64,000 nucleotides of DNA from CBDFGT01 sp965247225 (GCA_965247225.1 CBDFGT010000039.1:124001-188000); one strand, 5' to 3'; numbered from the stretch's first letter, positions 43,192 to 53,422 are shown. The notes: generated by a model from the sequence alone, not told the origin. Numbers and translations are program-made.

Positions 43192-45144
43192 TTAGTGCCG
43201 CAATGCAACAAGATCGGCAAACAGCGCCAGCGCTTCCGGGTTAGCCAAAGCCTCCCTGTTCCTGACAGGACGTCCATGAACGACTTCGCGAACTGCCAGT
43301 TCGACAATCTTTCCTGATTTCGTGCGTGGAATATCATCAACCGCGATCACGATTGCCGGGACATGGCGCGGAGAAGCCCCGGTGCGGATTTTCGTCTTGA
43401 TCTTTTTTACCAGATCATCGGTCAGGGACAGGCCGGGAGCCAGGCGTACAAACAGGATCACGCGGACATCATCGTCAAAATCCTGACCGATGCACAGTGC
43501 TTCCAACACTTCATCAAGCTGCTCCACCTGATTGTAAATTTCAGCCGTGCCTATCCGCACACCACCCGGATTGAGCGTTGCGTCCGACCTGCCATGAATG
43601 ACCAGTCCGCCGTGACGGGTAATTTCCGCAAAGTCGCCATGGCACCAGATATTCTCGAACCGTTCAAAATAGGCAGCCCTGTATTTTGCACCATCAGGAT
43701 CATTCCAGAACATGACAGGCATGGACGGAAATGCCTTTGTGCAGACAAGCTCGCCCTTTTCTTCGCGAACCGGCCTGCCTTCTTCATCAAAGACATCCAT
43801 GGCCAGACCAAGTCCTGGCCCCTGAATTTCGCCTTTCCAGACAGGCTTCAGCGGATTGCCCAGCACAAAACAGGACACAATATCTGTGCCGCCGGAAATG
43901 GACGCCAGATGGATATCCGGTTTGATGCCATCATAAACAAAACCGAACCCTTCCGGCGACAGGGGCGAACCCGTCGATGTCATCAAACGCAGGCTCGACA
44001 GATCATGCGTCTCTACCGGACGAAGGCCGCTCTTGCGAAGGGCATCAATATATTTGGCAGAGGTTCCAAAAACGGCAAATTTTTCATCCTGCGCAAAATC
44101 AAACAGAACATTACCATCAGGATGGAAGGGCGAGCCGTCATACAGGCAAAGGGTTGCGCCTGTGGCAAGGCCGCTGACAAGCCAGTTCCACATCATCCAT
44201 CCGCAGGTGGTGAAATAGAAAAGCCGTTCGCCCTTTTGCAGCCCGCTGTGCAAAACATGCTCCTTGACATGCTGCAACAATGTTCCACCTGCCGAATGCA
44301 CGATGCATTTGGGAACGCCCGTGGTGCCGGACGAGAACAGGATATACAGCGGATGGGCAAAAGGCAGCGGTTCAAACACGATGTCCCTGGCCGTGAACGG
44401 CTCCACAAAATTGCGCAATGTCCTTGCCCCCGGAATGGAGGCCGCAACAGCCTGCGCATCGCCGGCATATTGAACCACCACACACGGAACATTCAGCACC
44501 CTTGTGACCTCGGCAACTTTTTGGGAGACATCCTGAAGTTTGCCTGCATACCAGTAAGCATCGCAGGCAATGAAAAGTTTGGGTTCGATCTGGGTGAACC
44601 GGTCGAGCACGCCCTGCACGCCAAAATCCGGCGAACAGGACGACCATATGGCACCTATCGAACTGGCGGCCAGCATGCAGGCGATGGTTTCCGGCATATT
44701 CGGCATCATAGCGGCGATGCGGTCACCCCTGACAATGCCCATATCCTGGAAGGCCTGCTGGATGCGTGAAACGGCAGCGCGCAGACGGTCCCATGACCAG
44801 TGATCCTCAACCTTGTCCTCCCCGCGGAAGATCAGGGCGTCGCTCCCGCCTTCAAACTTCAGCAGGTTTTCAGCGAAATTCAGGATAGCATCCGGGAAAA
44901 ACCGGGCATCCAGCATCACATCGCCATTGATAAGGTCACGATCACCGCGTTGCCCACTGATAGTGCAGAAATCCCATACCGCTGACCAGAAAAGACCGCG
45001 ATGATTTACCGACCATATGTGGAAATCATCATACTGGCTGAAATCACAACCATGTGCCTTTTCACAAAAGGCAATGAACTTCGCCATGGGACTGGCCGCT
45101 TTCTGCGTGTCGGACGGGGTCCACAATGGTTTTTCTGCGTTCAT
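43192..45144 (-). CDS. acetoacetyl-CoA synthetase
   Basis: This 650-residue acyl-adenylating enzyme activates acetoacetate to acetoacetyl-CoA with ATP. The AMP-binding loop LFSSGTTGVPKCIVHS, the aromatic-rich TTCGWMMWNWLVSGLA typical of this branch, and the C-terminal hinge GRSDATLNPGGVRIGT and catalytic lysine segment PRTKSGKIVE are all present. Length fits the family (about 650). It links ketone bodies from PHB breakdown to central metabolism, consistent with the phasin at 36.5 kb. Confidence 0.93.
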   Translation of the reverse strand: MNAEKPLWTPSDTQKAASPMAKFIAFCEKAHGCDFSQYDDFHIWSVNHRGLFWSAVWDFCTISGQRGDRDLINGDVMLDARFFPDAILNFAENLLKFEGGSDALIFRGEDKVEDHWSWDRLRAAVSRIQQAFQDMGIVRGDRIAAMMPNMPETIACMLAASSIGAIWSSCSPDFGVQGVLDRFTQIEPKLFIACDAYWYAGKLQDVSQKVAEVTRVLNVPCVVVQYAGDAQAVAASIPGARTLRNFVEPFTARDIVFEPLPFAHPLYILFSSGTTGVPKCIVHSAGGTLLQHVKEHVLHSGLQKGERLFYFTTCGWMMWNWLVSGLATGATLCLYDGSPFHPDGNVLFDFAQDEKFAVFGTSAKYIDALRKSGLRPVETHDLSSLRLMTSTGSPLSPEGFGFVYDGIKPDIHLASISGGTDIVSCFVLGNPLKPVWKGEIQGPGLGLAMDVFDEEGRPVREEKGELVCTKAFPSMPVMFWNDPDGAKYRAAYFERFENIWCHGDFAEITRHGGLVIHGRSDATLNPGGVRIGTAEIYNQVEQLDEVLEALCIGQDFDDDVRVILFVRLAPGLSLTDDLVKKIKTKIRTGASPRHVPAIVIAVDDIPRTKSGKIVELAVREVVHGRPVRNREALANPEALALFADLVALRH

Positions 45145-45382
45145 GCCAAACTCTCCCTAAATGCAAATATCACCAGACGGCATTCATCTCATAGTGCTTT
45201 TATCATGGTGCACTGCGAAGTACACTGTCGTGCAGACAGCCGACACTGAATTCAGGACAGATTTGCGATCGTGACTGTCCTGAAGAAGCCAGGTTATAGA
45301 CAGCTTCCTGCAGGCCAGGCATTTGATTTGTCGGGACCAAGCAGGTAGACACATACACAATCAAAATGGCACACCGGATCGT

Positions 45383-47248
45383 ATGGAACAAAAACCTCCT
45401 TCAAGGCAGGAGTGGAGCACATTGGCGCAGCCTGTGCTGAAATCCCTATGGCTGAAGATGGCAGGCCTTTTCATCGCAATCCTGCTTGTTCTGGCCCTCG
45501 GACTTCGGCTGCTTGGACCCTATATCATTTCCACACCCGTTGTGCGCAATGCGCTGGAAGTGGCTATTACAGAATGGTCCGGCTATAAAACTGTGATTGG
45601 CGGAGAAACCGATATTGCTTACTGGCCGGTGCCGCGCATCGTTTTGAACGATGTCCGGATCTACGCGGATAACAATACCCGAGGGGCTCCGCTGGCAAAA
45701 GCCGACCTCATCAGTGCAAATTACGGCCTCCTGTCAATGGTGCGGGGGCATCCTGATTTCTACAATTTGCAGATATTCAAACCGGAAATTGTGATCGAGC
45801 GCAGCGAAGACGGTCATTTCAACTGGAAAAATCGTGGACGTATTGCCGAGGCCATCGCGTTTTTCAATCCGGGAAATGATTCGACGAGGCCATTGCCGCA
45901 ATCGCTGAACACCAGGATCGGCAAAGTGACTGTGGCTGACGGGAAAGCCATTTTCAAGCTGGCCAATGGCCGTGCCTATAATTTCACACAGGTTTACGCA
46001 GAATTTGACTGGGCGCAACTGTCCGACCCCATGGCGATGAACGCCACTGCGACTGTGATGGGAACGGATTTTTCCGCTGACTTTTCAACGGAAAACCCTC
46101 TTGCGCTGCTTGCCGGCCAGAACATGGATGTTTCCCTGAATATCCGTTCACGGCCGCTGTCTGCGCAGTTTTCCGGCATTGCCAACCTTTTCCAGTCCGG
46201 CTTTTTGTCAGGCTCTGTCAACCTGACGGCACCTTCGCTTGCCGAGCCTATGTCGTGGGTTACCGAACCTGTTGCAGCGGCCTATTCCATCAACAATATC
46301 AAACTTACAGCAGATATGGCCGCCGGTGACAGCGCTGTCAGGCTGGATAATCTTGCACTTTCTCTGGATGGAACCAATGCCACGGGTGTCCTGGACATCA
46401 GCAGGCAAGCAAACACCCTGCCAAAAATTACGGGCACACTGGCTTTTGACCGGTTCAATATCCTGTCTTTCCTGCAGGCTTTTTCTCCCTTTTCCACCTT
46501 TGGGAGCGACACAAGCCTTGTGCAGAAAATGAATCTTGACCTGCGCATATCGGCGCAAATGGCAAGTTTCCATACTTTGGCGCTGACCAATGTCGGTGCC
46601 GGTGCGCGGATCGAGAATGGTCGCGCATCGCTGGATATTGGTGACAGCCAGTTTCTCGGTGGAACCTTGACCGCAAGGCTTGCCATTGCCGACGACGACA
46701 GCAAGGGCAAAGGCGACCTGCATGTGATGGCGCGCAATATTGACCTTGAGGCACTGGACGGAGTTCTGAACATCCCTGGACCATGGCCGCTGGCCAATGG
46801 CAGCCTGGAACTGAACCTGAAAACAGGAAAGCCGCTGGTTGACACCGGTATTGATGATATCAGCGGCATGGTTCGCATGACAGCCACGCGCGGGACGTTG
46901 CGCGGATTTGATGAGGCTGCTTTTCGCAAAAAAGCTGCAGGCAGGGGATTTTTCAATCTCGGCAGTGTCAACCAGAATGGCTTTGCCTTCAATACGCTGG
47001 CTATGCAGGCAACATTTGAGGGTGGCATTGCCACAATCAGGAATGCCAATGTCGCAGGTTCCGACAGTACCATCACCCTGAATGGTATTATCCCCTATCC
47101 CAAAATGAGCCTTGCCCTGGCCGGTACGCTCCGCAGTGCCAGCGAGAGCCAGAGCATTGAACCTGCACTGAATTTTTTCATTGGCGGCAGTTGGCCGGAT
47201 GCGGTCATTTCTCCCGTTGAGACCATGCTGAACGGGTTGCCGGAATAG
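45383..47248 (+). CDS. AsmA-family protein
   Basis: About 621 residues: one N-terminal membrane helix (MAGLFIAILLVLALGLRLLG) and a large periplasmic beta-rich domain. The AsmA N-terminal pattern (ITEWSGYKTVIGGE, then WPVPRIVLNDVRIY) and the C-terminal AsmA domain (GRASLDIGDSQFLGGTLTAR to KPLVDTGIDDISGMV) are clear. AsmA-like proteins move phospholipid to the outer membrane or influence its assembly. I chose ATG at 45383; the open frame begins at 45323. A small membrane-protein gene follows after 26 bases. Confidence 0.88.
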   Translation: MEQKPPSRQEWSTLAQPVLKSLWLKMAGLFIAILLVLALGLRLLGPYIISTPVVRNALEVAITEWSGYKTVIGGETDIAYWPVPRIVLNDVRIYADNNTRGAPLAKADLISANYGLLSMVRGHPDFYNLQIFKPEIVIERSEDGHFNWKNRGRIAEAIAFFNPGNDSTRPLPQSLNTRIGKVTVADGKAIFKLANGRAYNFTQVYAEFDWAQLSDPMAMNATATVMGTDFSADFSTENPLALLAGQNMDVSLNIRSRPLSAQFSGIANLFQSGFLSGSVNLTAPSLAEPMSWVTEPVAAAYSINNIKLTADMAAGDSAVRLDNLALSLDGTNATGVLDISRQANTLPKITGTLAFDRFNILSFLQAFSPFSTFGSDTSLVQKMNLDLRISAQMASFHTLALTNVGAGARIENGRASLDIGDSQFLGGTLTARLAIADDDSKGKGDLHVMARNIDLEALDGVLNIPGPWPLANGSLELNLKTGKPLVDTGIDDISGMVRMTATRGTLRGFDEAAFRKKAAGRGFFNLGSVNQNGFAFNTLAMQATFEGGIATIRNANVAGSDSTITLNGIIPYPKMSLALAGTLRSASESQSIEPALNFFIGGSWPDAVISPVETMLNGLPE

Positions 47249-47274
47249 ATCTGCAACACAACAGGGAGGCCGCA

Positions 47275-47520
47275 TTGGAACGTTTTTGGATCGGACTGCT
47301 GAAACTTGTACTGGCCTCGTTTATTTTGGGAACAGTGCTGTCCTTCGTCGGCATAACTCCGGTGAGAATCATCGGCTTTTTCGGTTTCACGCCCGAAAGC
47401 TTTCAGGAGAGTTTTGATCGTGCGGTTGCCTGGGTTGCACCGCGCACAACTTTGGGTGCCATGATCATTGTGCCGGTATGGCTGTTTACAGTGCTGTTTT
47501 TGCCAAACCGCAACAATTGA
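47275..47520 (+). CDS. small membrane protein, DUF6460-like
   Basis: This 81-residue protein has two hydrophobic segments (LLKLVLASFILGTVLSFVGI and GAMIIVPVWLFTVLFLP) separated by FGFTPESFQESFDRAVAWV. It starts at TTG with an excellent AGGGAGG six bases ahead. It lies 26 bases after the AsmA gene and probably shares its transcript. It looks like the small rhizobial DUF6460 proteins; the family number is from memory and the function is unknown. Confidence 0.75.
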   Translation: MERFWIGLLKLVLASFILGTVLSFVGITPVRIIGFFGFTPESFQESFDRAVAWVAPRTTLGAMIIVPVWLFTVLFLPNRNN

Positions 47521-47559
47521 AGCGGCAAGTTCCAGCCATCCTGCCTTCACTCTGCCGGG

Positions 47560-48375
47560 TTAATTCTGGAACGCTGCCTGTTCGTCGCGCTGGCGCTGCA
47601 CTTCCTGGCGCTTGCTGACAATGGAAGCCGCAATAACCCCAATGGCAACAATGGCGATCATGATGGTACAGACAGCATTGATTTCCGGTGTGACACCCAG
47701 TCGGACCTGACTGTAGATCTTCATCGGCAGGGTTGTTGCCCCCGGACCGGAGGTGAAATTGGCAATCACCAGATCATCCAATGACAATGTGAACGCCAGC
47801 ATCCAGCCGGACAGTACCGCCGGTGCAATAATCGGCAGTGTTACCTCAAAGAAGGTGCGCACCGGCGTTGCCCCCAGATCCATGGCCGCTTCTTCAACGG
47901 AGCGGTCAAAACTCATCAGTCTGGATTGCACGACAACGGCAACAAAGCACATTGTGAAGGTCGTATGTGCCAGAGTCACGGTCCAGAAACCGCGATCCAT
48001 GCCGATTGAAACGAACAGCAACAGCAGGGACAGGCCGGTGATGACTTCCGGCATGACCAGAGGGGCAAAGACCATGCCGGAAAACAGCACCCGCCCGCGA
48101 AACCGGGTGTAGCGGGTCAGGGCCATTGCCGCCATCGTTCCCAGAATGGTAGCCACCGTTGCCGACAGCAGGCCGACACGCAGCGTCACCCAGCCGGCAT
48201 CCAGGAGGCCCTGATTTTGGATCAAGGACGCATACCACCTGGTGGAAAAACCGGCCCAGACCGTCACCAGCTTGGATTCATTGAACGAAAAAATCACCAG
48301 CAACAGGATCGGGATATACAGAAAGGCAAAACCGAACACGACAGACACAATATTGAAACGGGACCATTTCTGCAT
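47560..48375 (-). CDS. potI: putrescine ABC transporter permease PotI
   Basis: This is a permease of about 271 residues with six helices. The start MQKWSRFNIVSVVFGFAFLY at 48375 has AGGTGA ahead; the frame runs further upstream into potH. The coupling loop is SVEEAAMDLGATPVRTFFEV and the typical SLDDLVIANFTSGPG follows. It is the last gene of the potFGHI operon and pairs with PotH in the membrane. Confidence 0.92.
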   Translation of the reverse strand: MQKWSRFNIVSVVFGFAFLYIPILLLVIFSFNESKLVTVWAGFSTRWYASLIQNQGLLDAGWVTLRVGLLSATVATILGTMAAMALTRYTRFRGRVLFSGMVFAPLVMPEVITGLSLLLLFVSIGMDRGFWTVTLAHTTFTMCFVAVVVQSRLMSFDRSVEEAAMDLGATPVRTFFEVTLPIIAPAVLSGWMLAFTLSLDDLVIANFTSGPGATTLPMKIYSQVRLGVTPEINAVCTIMIAIVAIGVIAASIVSKRQEVQRQRDEQAAFQN

Positions 48376-48379
48376 GAGA

Positions 48380-49291
48380 TCACCTGCCCTTTTCTTCGGC
48401 TTTGGCCTGTGCATTCTGGAAGAACATGATCGGGACGACCAGAAGCAGGAGGAGAATGGTAGCCACGGCCGATGACACCGGCCAGTCACGGTTGGCATTG
48501 AATTCATTCCACAGCGTTTTGCCGATCATCAAGGTCGATGAACCGCCGAGTAGGTCCGGGATCACGAATTCCCCGGTTGCGGGGATGAAAACCAGCATGA
48601 AGCCCGCCACGACGCCGGGAATGGAAAGAGGGAATGTGACTTTCCAGAAAGCTTTCAGCGGTGTGCAACCCAGATCCTGCGCGGCCTCGATCAATGTTCC
48701 ATCCATTTTTTCGAGCGCCGCATAGAGCGGCAGGACCATGAACGGCAGATAGGAATAGACAATACCGATGAAGATCGCCGTATTGGTATTCAGAATGATC
48801 AATGGCTGATCGATGATCCCTATGAACAGAAGGAGCTGGTTGAACAGACCTTCCGGTTTCAGGATGGCAATCCACGCATAGACCCGGATCAGGAAGGATG
48901 TCCAGAATGGCAGGATAACCAGCATCAGCAATGTCGGGCGCAGCGATGCGGGTGCCTTGGCCATTCCATAGGCAATGGGATAGCCGATCAAAAGTGTGAG
49001 CACTGTTGCAATGAAGGCAATTGTCAGGCTGGAAACATAGGCATTGAAATAAAGCGGATCGTCCGCAAGCCAGAGGTAATTGTCAAAACTGAATTGCTTC
49101 ACACCTTCCACAAAACCCGCAAACCCGTCTGACAGATGGAAGACGGGCGTAAAAGGCGGCATTGCGACCGCTGTTGTCGAAAAGGAGATCCGGAACACGA
49201 TCAGAAAGGGAATGAGGAAAAAAATCAGCAGCCATGCAAAGGGCAGAATGATAACCAGCCTGTTGAAGATATTGCTCGCAAGTTTTGTCAT
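48380..49291 (-). CDS. potH: putrescine ABC transporter permease PotH
   Basis: This 303-residue permease has six helices and a coupling loop (EAAQDLGCTPLKAFWKVTFP). The characteristic PATGEFVIPDLLGG occurs near residue 235, as in PotB/PotH proteins. It begins four bases after potG and ends four bases before potI, so the three genes are one tight unit. Confidence 0.92.
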   Translation of the reverse strand: MTKLASNIFNRLVIILPFAWLLIFFLIPFLIVFRISFSTTAVAMPPFTPVFHLSDGFAGFVEGVKQFSFDNYLWLADDPLYFNAYVSSLTIAFIATVLTLLIGYPIAYGMAKAPASLRPTLLMLVILPFWTSFLIRVYAWIAILKPEGLFNQLLLFIGIIDQPLIILNTNTAIFIGIVYSYLPFMVLPLYAALEKMDGTLIEAAQDLGCTPLKAFWKVTFPLSIPGVVAGFMLVFIPATGEFVIPDLLGGSSTLMIGKTLWNEFNANRDWPVSSAVATILLLLLVVPIMFFQNAQAKAEEKGR

Positions 49292-49295
49292 GGGA

Positions 49296-50444
49296 TCAAT
49301 CCTTCAAAACAACGCCGGCATTTTCATCAAAGGAGACCCAGACCTCTTCATCATAGCCGAGCGGATTTTCGACCTCACGCACGGCATTCATCACCGAAGC
49401 CTTGACCACCTGTCCGCTTGTCAGCCTTGTATGGTAGACCGTCATGTCACCCAGATAGCCGATATCCCACAATTCACCTTTTGCAGCGTTCCTTGATGTG
49501 TCGGCAGGCGGATTGCGGGACACACGGATTTTTTCGGGGCGAATGGCAAAGCCGGTCTTGCTGTTCAGGGTCGCGGTTTCCGAAGACCGTGTGCGGATCG
49601 TCAGGCCTTCCGGGGTGACGATTTCGACGGTGCCACCTTCCGCCTTTGTCAGTATGCCGTCGAAAATATTGATGTCGCCGATAAATCCCGCGACAAAACG
49701 GGAATTCGGAGCCTCGTACATTTCTGCAGGTGTTGCCACCTGCGCCACCTTGCCATTGGCCATGACGGCGATGCGGTCGGCCATGGTCATCGCCTCTTCC
49801 TGGTCATGGGTCACCACCACGAATGTCAGGCCAAGTTCCTGTTGCAGGTCCATCAGTTCAAACTGGGTTTCCTCGCGCAGTTTCTTGTCGAGCGCGCCCA
49901 AGGGCTCATCCAGCAGCAGCACTTTGGGACGCTTGGCAAGGGAGCGTGCCAGAGCCACGCGCTGGCGCTGCCCGCCGGACAATTGATGCGGCTTGCGGCT
50001 GGCGAATTTTTCAAGCTTCACGAGTTTCAGCATTTGCGCAACGCGCTCGGCAATTTCCGGTTTCGGCATGCCGTCCTGGCGCAGACCAAAGGCAATGTTC
50101 TTTTCAACCGTCATATGGGGAAACAGTGCATAGGACTGGAACATCATGTTGACCGGACGCCTGTAGGGCGGTGTTCCCGCCAGATCCTGACCATCGAGGA
50201 TAATCTGCCCGGATGTCGGCTGCTCAAAACCGGCCAGCATGCGCAACAATGTGGATTTGCCGCAACCGGATGCCCCCAGAAGCGCGAAGAACTCACGATG
50301 GAAAATGTCCTGGCTGAGATTGTCAACTGCCGTGAAATCACCGAATTTTTTGGTTACGTTCTTGAAGGAAATGAAAGGGACGGCATCCGGATCAGTCCAG
50401 GGTGAAAATTCACGACGTATGCTTCCAAGCGACTTCATGTCCAT
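49296..50444 (-). CDS. potG: putrescine ABC transporter ATP-binding protein PotG
   Basis: This 382-residue ATPase has Walker A GASGCGKST, signature LSGGQRQRVALARSLAKRP, Walker B LLLDEPLGALD and a C-terminal TOBE-type regulatory domain (GFAIRPEKIRVSRNP). It follows potF after a 59-base gap that contains a hairpin. It energises putrescine import through PotHI. Confidence 0.92.
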   Translation of the reverse strand: MDMKSLGSIRREFSPWTDPDAVPFISFKNVTKKFGDFTAVDNLSQDIFHREFFALLGASGCGKSTLLRMLAGFEQPTSGQIILDGQDLAGTPPYRRPVNMMFQSYALFPHMTVEKNIAFGLRQDGMPKPEIAERVAQMLKLVKLEKFASRKPHQLSGGQRQRVALARSLAKRPKVLLLDEPLGALDKKLREETQFELMDLQQELGLTFVVVTHDQEEAMTMADRIAVMANGKVAQVATPAEMYEAPNSRFVAGFIGDINIFDGILTKAEGGTVEIVTPEGLTIRTRSSETATLNSKTGFAIRPEKIRVSRNPPADTSRNAAKGELWDIGYLGDMTVYHTRLTSGQVVKASVMNAVREVENPLGYDEEVWVSFDENAGVVLKD

Positions 50445-50470
50445 ACTCCAATAGCTGACAGGATAAAAAA

Positions 50471-50492
50471 GCCCGGGACTTTCGCCCCGGGC
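50471..50492 (-). terminator. intercistronic hairpin between potF and potG
   Basis: The stem GCCCGGG/CCCGGGC, with an eight-base loop, starts 11 bases after the potF stop and is followed on the transcribed strand by TTTTTT. This is a full terminator signature. It likely lets most transcripts end after potF, producing more binding protein than membrane components. Confidence 0.85.
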
Positions 50493-50503
50493 ATATGTTC
50501 TTC

Positions 50504-51601
50504 TTACTGGCCTGTCATCACCTTGGTCCAGAGGCGGGTATAAAGCCTCTGGGTTTTGGCATCGAGCGCTTTCAGGACGAAAAGCTTGTCCATGGTTTCC
50601 TGGGGTGGATAGATCGCGGTATCTTCCAGAATAGCCTTGTTGACAAATGGCTGGCTGGCCTTGTTACCGTTGGCGTAAAACACAAAATTCGATGCTTTTG
50701 CTATAACTTCAGGCTTCATCAGGTAGTTCAGCAGTTCATGGGCTTCGGCCACATGCGGGGCATCAGCCGGAATCGCCATCATGTCAAACCACATCTGTGC
50801 GCCCTGCGAGGGAATAGAATAGTCCACCACGACACCGTTATTGGCTTCCCTGGCACGGTCGCGCGCCTGGAACATATCGCCGGAATAGCCCACAGCCATA
50901 CACAGGTCGCCATTGGCAAGACCTTCAATGTATTCCGACGAATTGAACTTGCGGATGAACGGACGAATCGACATGAACAACTCTTCCACCCTGGCCAGAT
51001 CTTCCGGATTTTTGGAATTCTGATCAAGACCCAGATAATTGAGGCCCGCCGAAATCATTTCCTGCGGCGCATCCAGCATGGTGATGCCACAATCCTTGAA
51101 CTTGGCCGCCATTTCAGGCTTGAAGATCATGTCCCAGCTCGGCTTTTCATCCGTGCCGGTAATTTCCTTCATTTTGGTCACATTATAGCCGATGCCTGTG
51201 GTTCCCCACATGTAGTCGATGGCATATTCATTGCCGGGATCAAACGCTGCGGTGCGCTCACTGATCATGTCCCACATGTTGGAAATATTGGGAAGCCTGG
51301 ACTTGTCCAGCTTCTGGAACACACCGGCCTCGATCTGACGCTGCAGGAAATTGGCGGACGGCACCACGATATCATAGCCCGAACCGCCCGCCAGAACCTT
51401 GGTTTCCAGCATCTCGTTCGTGTCAAACACGTCATAGACGACCTTGATGCCGGTTTCCTTGGTGAAATCGACCAGAATGGAAGGGTCAATATAATCCGAC
51501 CAGTTGTAGACATTCACAACGCGGTCTTCCGCAAGGGCCCCTGAAACCAAAAATGTGGACAACGCCGCCGTTGCAAGAAGCTGCATAAAATTCGTTTTCA
51601 T
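50504..51601 (-). CDS. potF: putrescine-binding periplasmic protein PotF
   Basis: This 365-residue SBP has a signal peptide (FMQLLATAALSTFLVSGALA). The family landmarks are VVNVYNWSDYIDPSILVDF at the mature start, DYMWGTTGIGYN near residue 130, and IPSQGAQMWFDMMAIPADAP near 260. The WSD and related residues contribute to polyamine binding in PotF/PotD. First gene of the pot operon; the promoter should lie in 51602-51763. Confidence 0.93.
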   Translation of the reverse strand: MKTNFMQLLATAALSTFLVSGALAEDRVVNVYNWSDYIDPSILVDFTKETGIKVVYDVFDTNEMLETKVLAGGSGYDIVVPSANFLQRQIEAGVFQKLDKSRLPNISNMWDMISERTAAFDPGNEYAIDYMWGTTGIGYNVTKMKEITGTDEKPSWDMIFKPEMAAKFKDCGITMLDAPQEMISAGLNYLGLDQNSKNPEDLARVEELFMSIRPFIRKFNSSEYIEGLANGDLCMAVGYSGDMFQARDRAREANNGVVVDYSIPSQGAQMWFDMMAIPADAPHVAEAHELLNYLMKPEVIAKASNFVFYANGNKASQPFVNKAILEDTAIYPPQETMDKLFVLKALDAKTQRLYTRLWTKVMTGQ

Positions 51602-51763
51602 CGCTGTTCTCCTTTAGCGGAACCTGGCAGCAACGCTTTGCATTGTCAGCCGTTCCTTTTCATTTTTTTTCAAGACTAGAAATGTTTTTGCAATGCGACA
51701 AGCCCTATTTACGTTTTCCTTACCAAGTCAGCATATTCTCGACTTCTTTGATCGCACGGCACC

Positions 51764-53185
51764 TCATTGAAAATCAAACACGCTCAACCCTGTGACCATT
51801 TCATCCAGCCCCAGTGGCCGTGTAATGGGCGGCTCGGCCCTTGCCAGACAGCCCTGACGTTCGCACAGCCTGCAGGAGGAACCGACCAGCAACCGGCCAT
51901 CCGGACGCGCCGCAAAAGCCTGCCCGTAAACCGTTTCCCCTGCAAAGGCTGCATCGCACCCCAACAGGAGGGCCGTGCGCCGCACGCGCTCGCTGAAAGC
52001 CCCCTGCGGTCCCTCAAGCGTGCGCGACACGACCAGAAATTCAGCGCCATCCGGCATTTCCACCCAATCGACCAGGATCTGCGAGGCCTGCGAAAAGGCA
52101 GCATGAATATTCAGTTTGGGGCAGGCACCGCCAAAGCGCGCCTGCGGAAAGCCTTGCGCGCCCGCCTTGCGAAAGCGGTTTCCGGCATTGTCCATTTCCA
52201 AAAGGAAGAACGGAACACCGGCGTTTCCCGGCTTTTGCAGCATGGTCAGGCGGTTTGCCGCCTGCTCGTAGGAGACACAAAATCGGGCGCGCAGCACATC
52301 AATATCGTATCTGGCCCGCTGTGCTGCGCTCAAAAAAGCACCATAGGGCATGATCAGGGCGTGGGCCGCATAACGCCCCAGCTCAAAGCGGCCAATACGC
52401 CTGGCTTCGCTTGATGACAGGCCAAGCGCATCCAGCTCGGCAGCGATTTCCTCGCGAAAGGCCAGAAGGCTGACTTCCAGCGCCACCTCGCGCAACTGGT
52501 CAAACGGCGAGAGCCGTTCGGACAGGAACAGGCGCATGGAATGGCGGTCATAGCGCCGCCGCAGGGTTGGCATGACATGCACCGGAAGGCTGCGCACGAC
52601 AATACCATGGGCATCACGCAACCACAGGCGCAGGGCGGGCGACAGATCCTCACCCGGCTTCAGCTTTTCGTAAAAGGCTTCGGCAGCATCTTCAATGCGG
52701 GCAAAGAAATTCGGACGGCGCTCCAGCACTTCGCGCACCTCGTCCATCGGCAGGCGGGCCGAAGACAGGCCGGTTTCATGACCATCCCGCGCCAGCAGCT
52801 CGGCCAGATCCGACAGGCGCACGGCCTGCTCACGATAGGCACGATAGAGCTTGAGAATACCCGCCGAAACATTGGGTGCCGTATCGGAAATTTCGATCAG
52901 TTCCTGATCACCGGGAATTTCGCCTGCCAGCAGCGGATCAGCAAAGACCTCCTTCAACTGCCCGACAAAGCCCTTGCTCTCGCCCTGCAGCTCATCCAGA
53001 TCAACCTTGTAGACAAACGACAGTTTCAGCAGAAGCTGGACCGTCAGGGGACGCTGGTTGCGCTCGATGAGATTGAGGTAGGAAGGAGAAATGTCCAGCG
53101 CCTCTGCCATGGCCGTCTGGGTCAGGCCCAATGTTGTGCGGATGCGGCGCACACGCGGCCCTGCGAAAATCTTGTGCTCTGCCAT
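51764..53185 (-). CDS. short-chain fatty acyl regulator, ScfR/RamB family
   Basis: This 473-residue protein has an N-terminal XRE helix-turn-helix (GLTQTAMAEALDISPSYLN, then LIERNQRPLTVQLLLKL), an IrrE N-terminal-like central domain, and a C-terminal domain with the cysteine cluster CRLCERQGCLARAEP. This is the architecture of RamB and PccR/ScfR-type regulators that sense acyl-CoA and control the glyoxylate or propionyl pathways. It is divergent from aceA across a region rich in TTACAA/TTGTAA half-sites. I infer control of aceA and itself. Confidence 0.9.
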   Translation of the reverse strand: MAEHKIFAGPRVRRIRTTLGLTQTAMAEALDISPSYLNLIERNQRPLTVQLLLKLSFVYKVDLDELQGESKGFVGQLKEVFADPLLAGEIPGDQELIEISDTAPNVSAGILKLYRAYREQAVRLSDLAELLARDGHETGLSSARLPMDEVREVLERRPNFFARIEDAAEAFYEKLKPGEDLSPALRLWLRDAHGIVVRSLPVHVMPTLRRRYDRHSMRLFLSERLSPFDQLREVALEVSLLAFREEIAAELDALGLSSSEARRIGRFELGRYAAHALIMPYGAFLSAAQRARYDIDVLRARFCVSYEQAANRLTMLQKPGNAGVPFFLLEMDNAGNRFRKAGAQGFPQARFGGACPKLNIHAAFSQASQILVDWVEMPDGAEFLVVSRTLEGPQGAFSERVRRTALLLGCDAAFAGETVYGQAFAARPDGRLLVGSSCRLCERQGCLARAEPPITRPLGLDEMVTGLSVFDFQ

Positions 53186-53270
53186 TTGTAATATCCTTTA
53201 CAAAATTGCGACCTATGGTCCACAAAATGACTTTTACAAGATTTACATCTTTACACGCTGGTCTTGTAAC
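53185..53270. promoter_or_regulatory. half-site cluster in the scfR/aceA control region
   Basis: TTTGTAA (53185-53191) and TTACAAA (53198-53204) form a 7-base inverted repeat with a 6-base gap at the regulator's own start codon. Further on, TTACAAGA (near 53234) and TCTTGTAA (near 53263) form a second, wider dyad toward aceA. RamB/ScfR-type regulators bind related A/T-rich motifs. Confidence 0.5.
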
Positions 53271-53422
53271 ATTCAAGACATCATAACCCCTTTCATCTGC
53301 GCGTAAAGATGATTTTCATAGGCAAGTGCTGCGTTGCATTGTAAATACTGTCACATGAAATTCAGCCATGCACTGCGGAAAACCTGCCGCAGTTCAGAGC
53401 GAAAAAACAGGAGACAGTGATT

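Noticed and set aside
50495..51544. Plus-strand 349-codon frame opposite potF
   Set aside because: It is antisense to potF, which has all family motifs and operon context.
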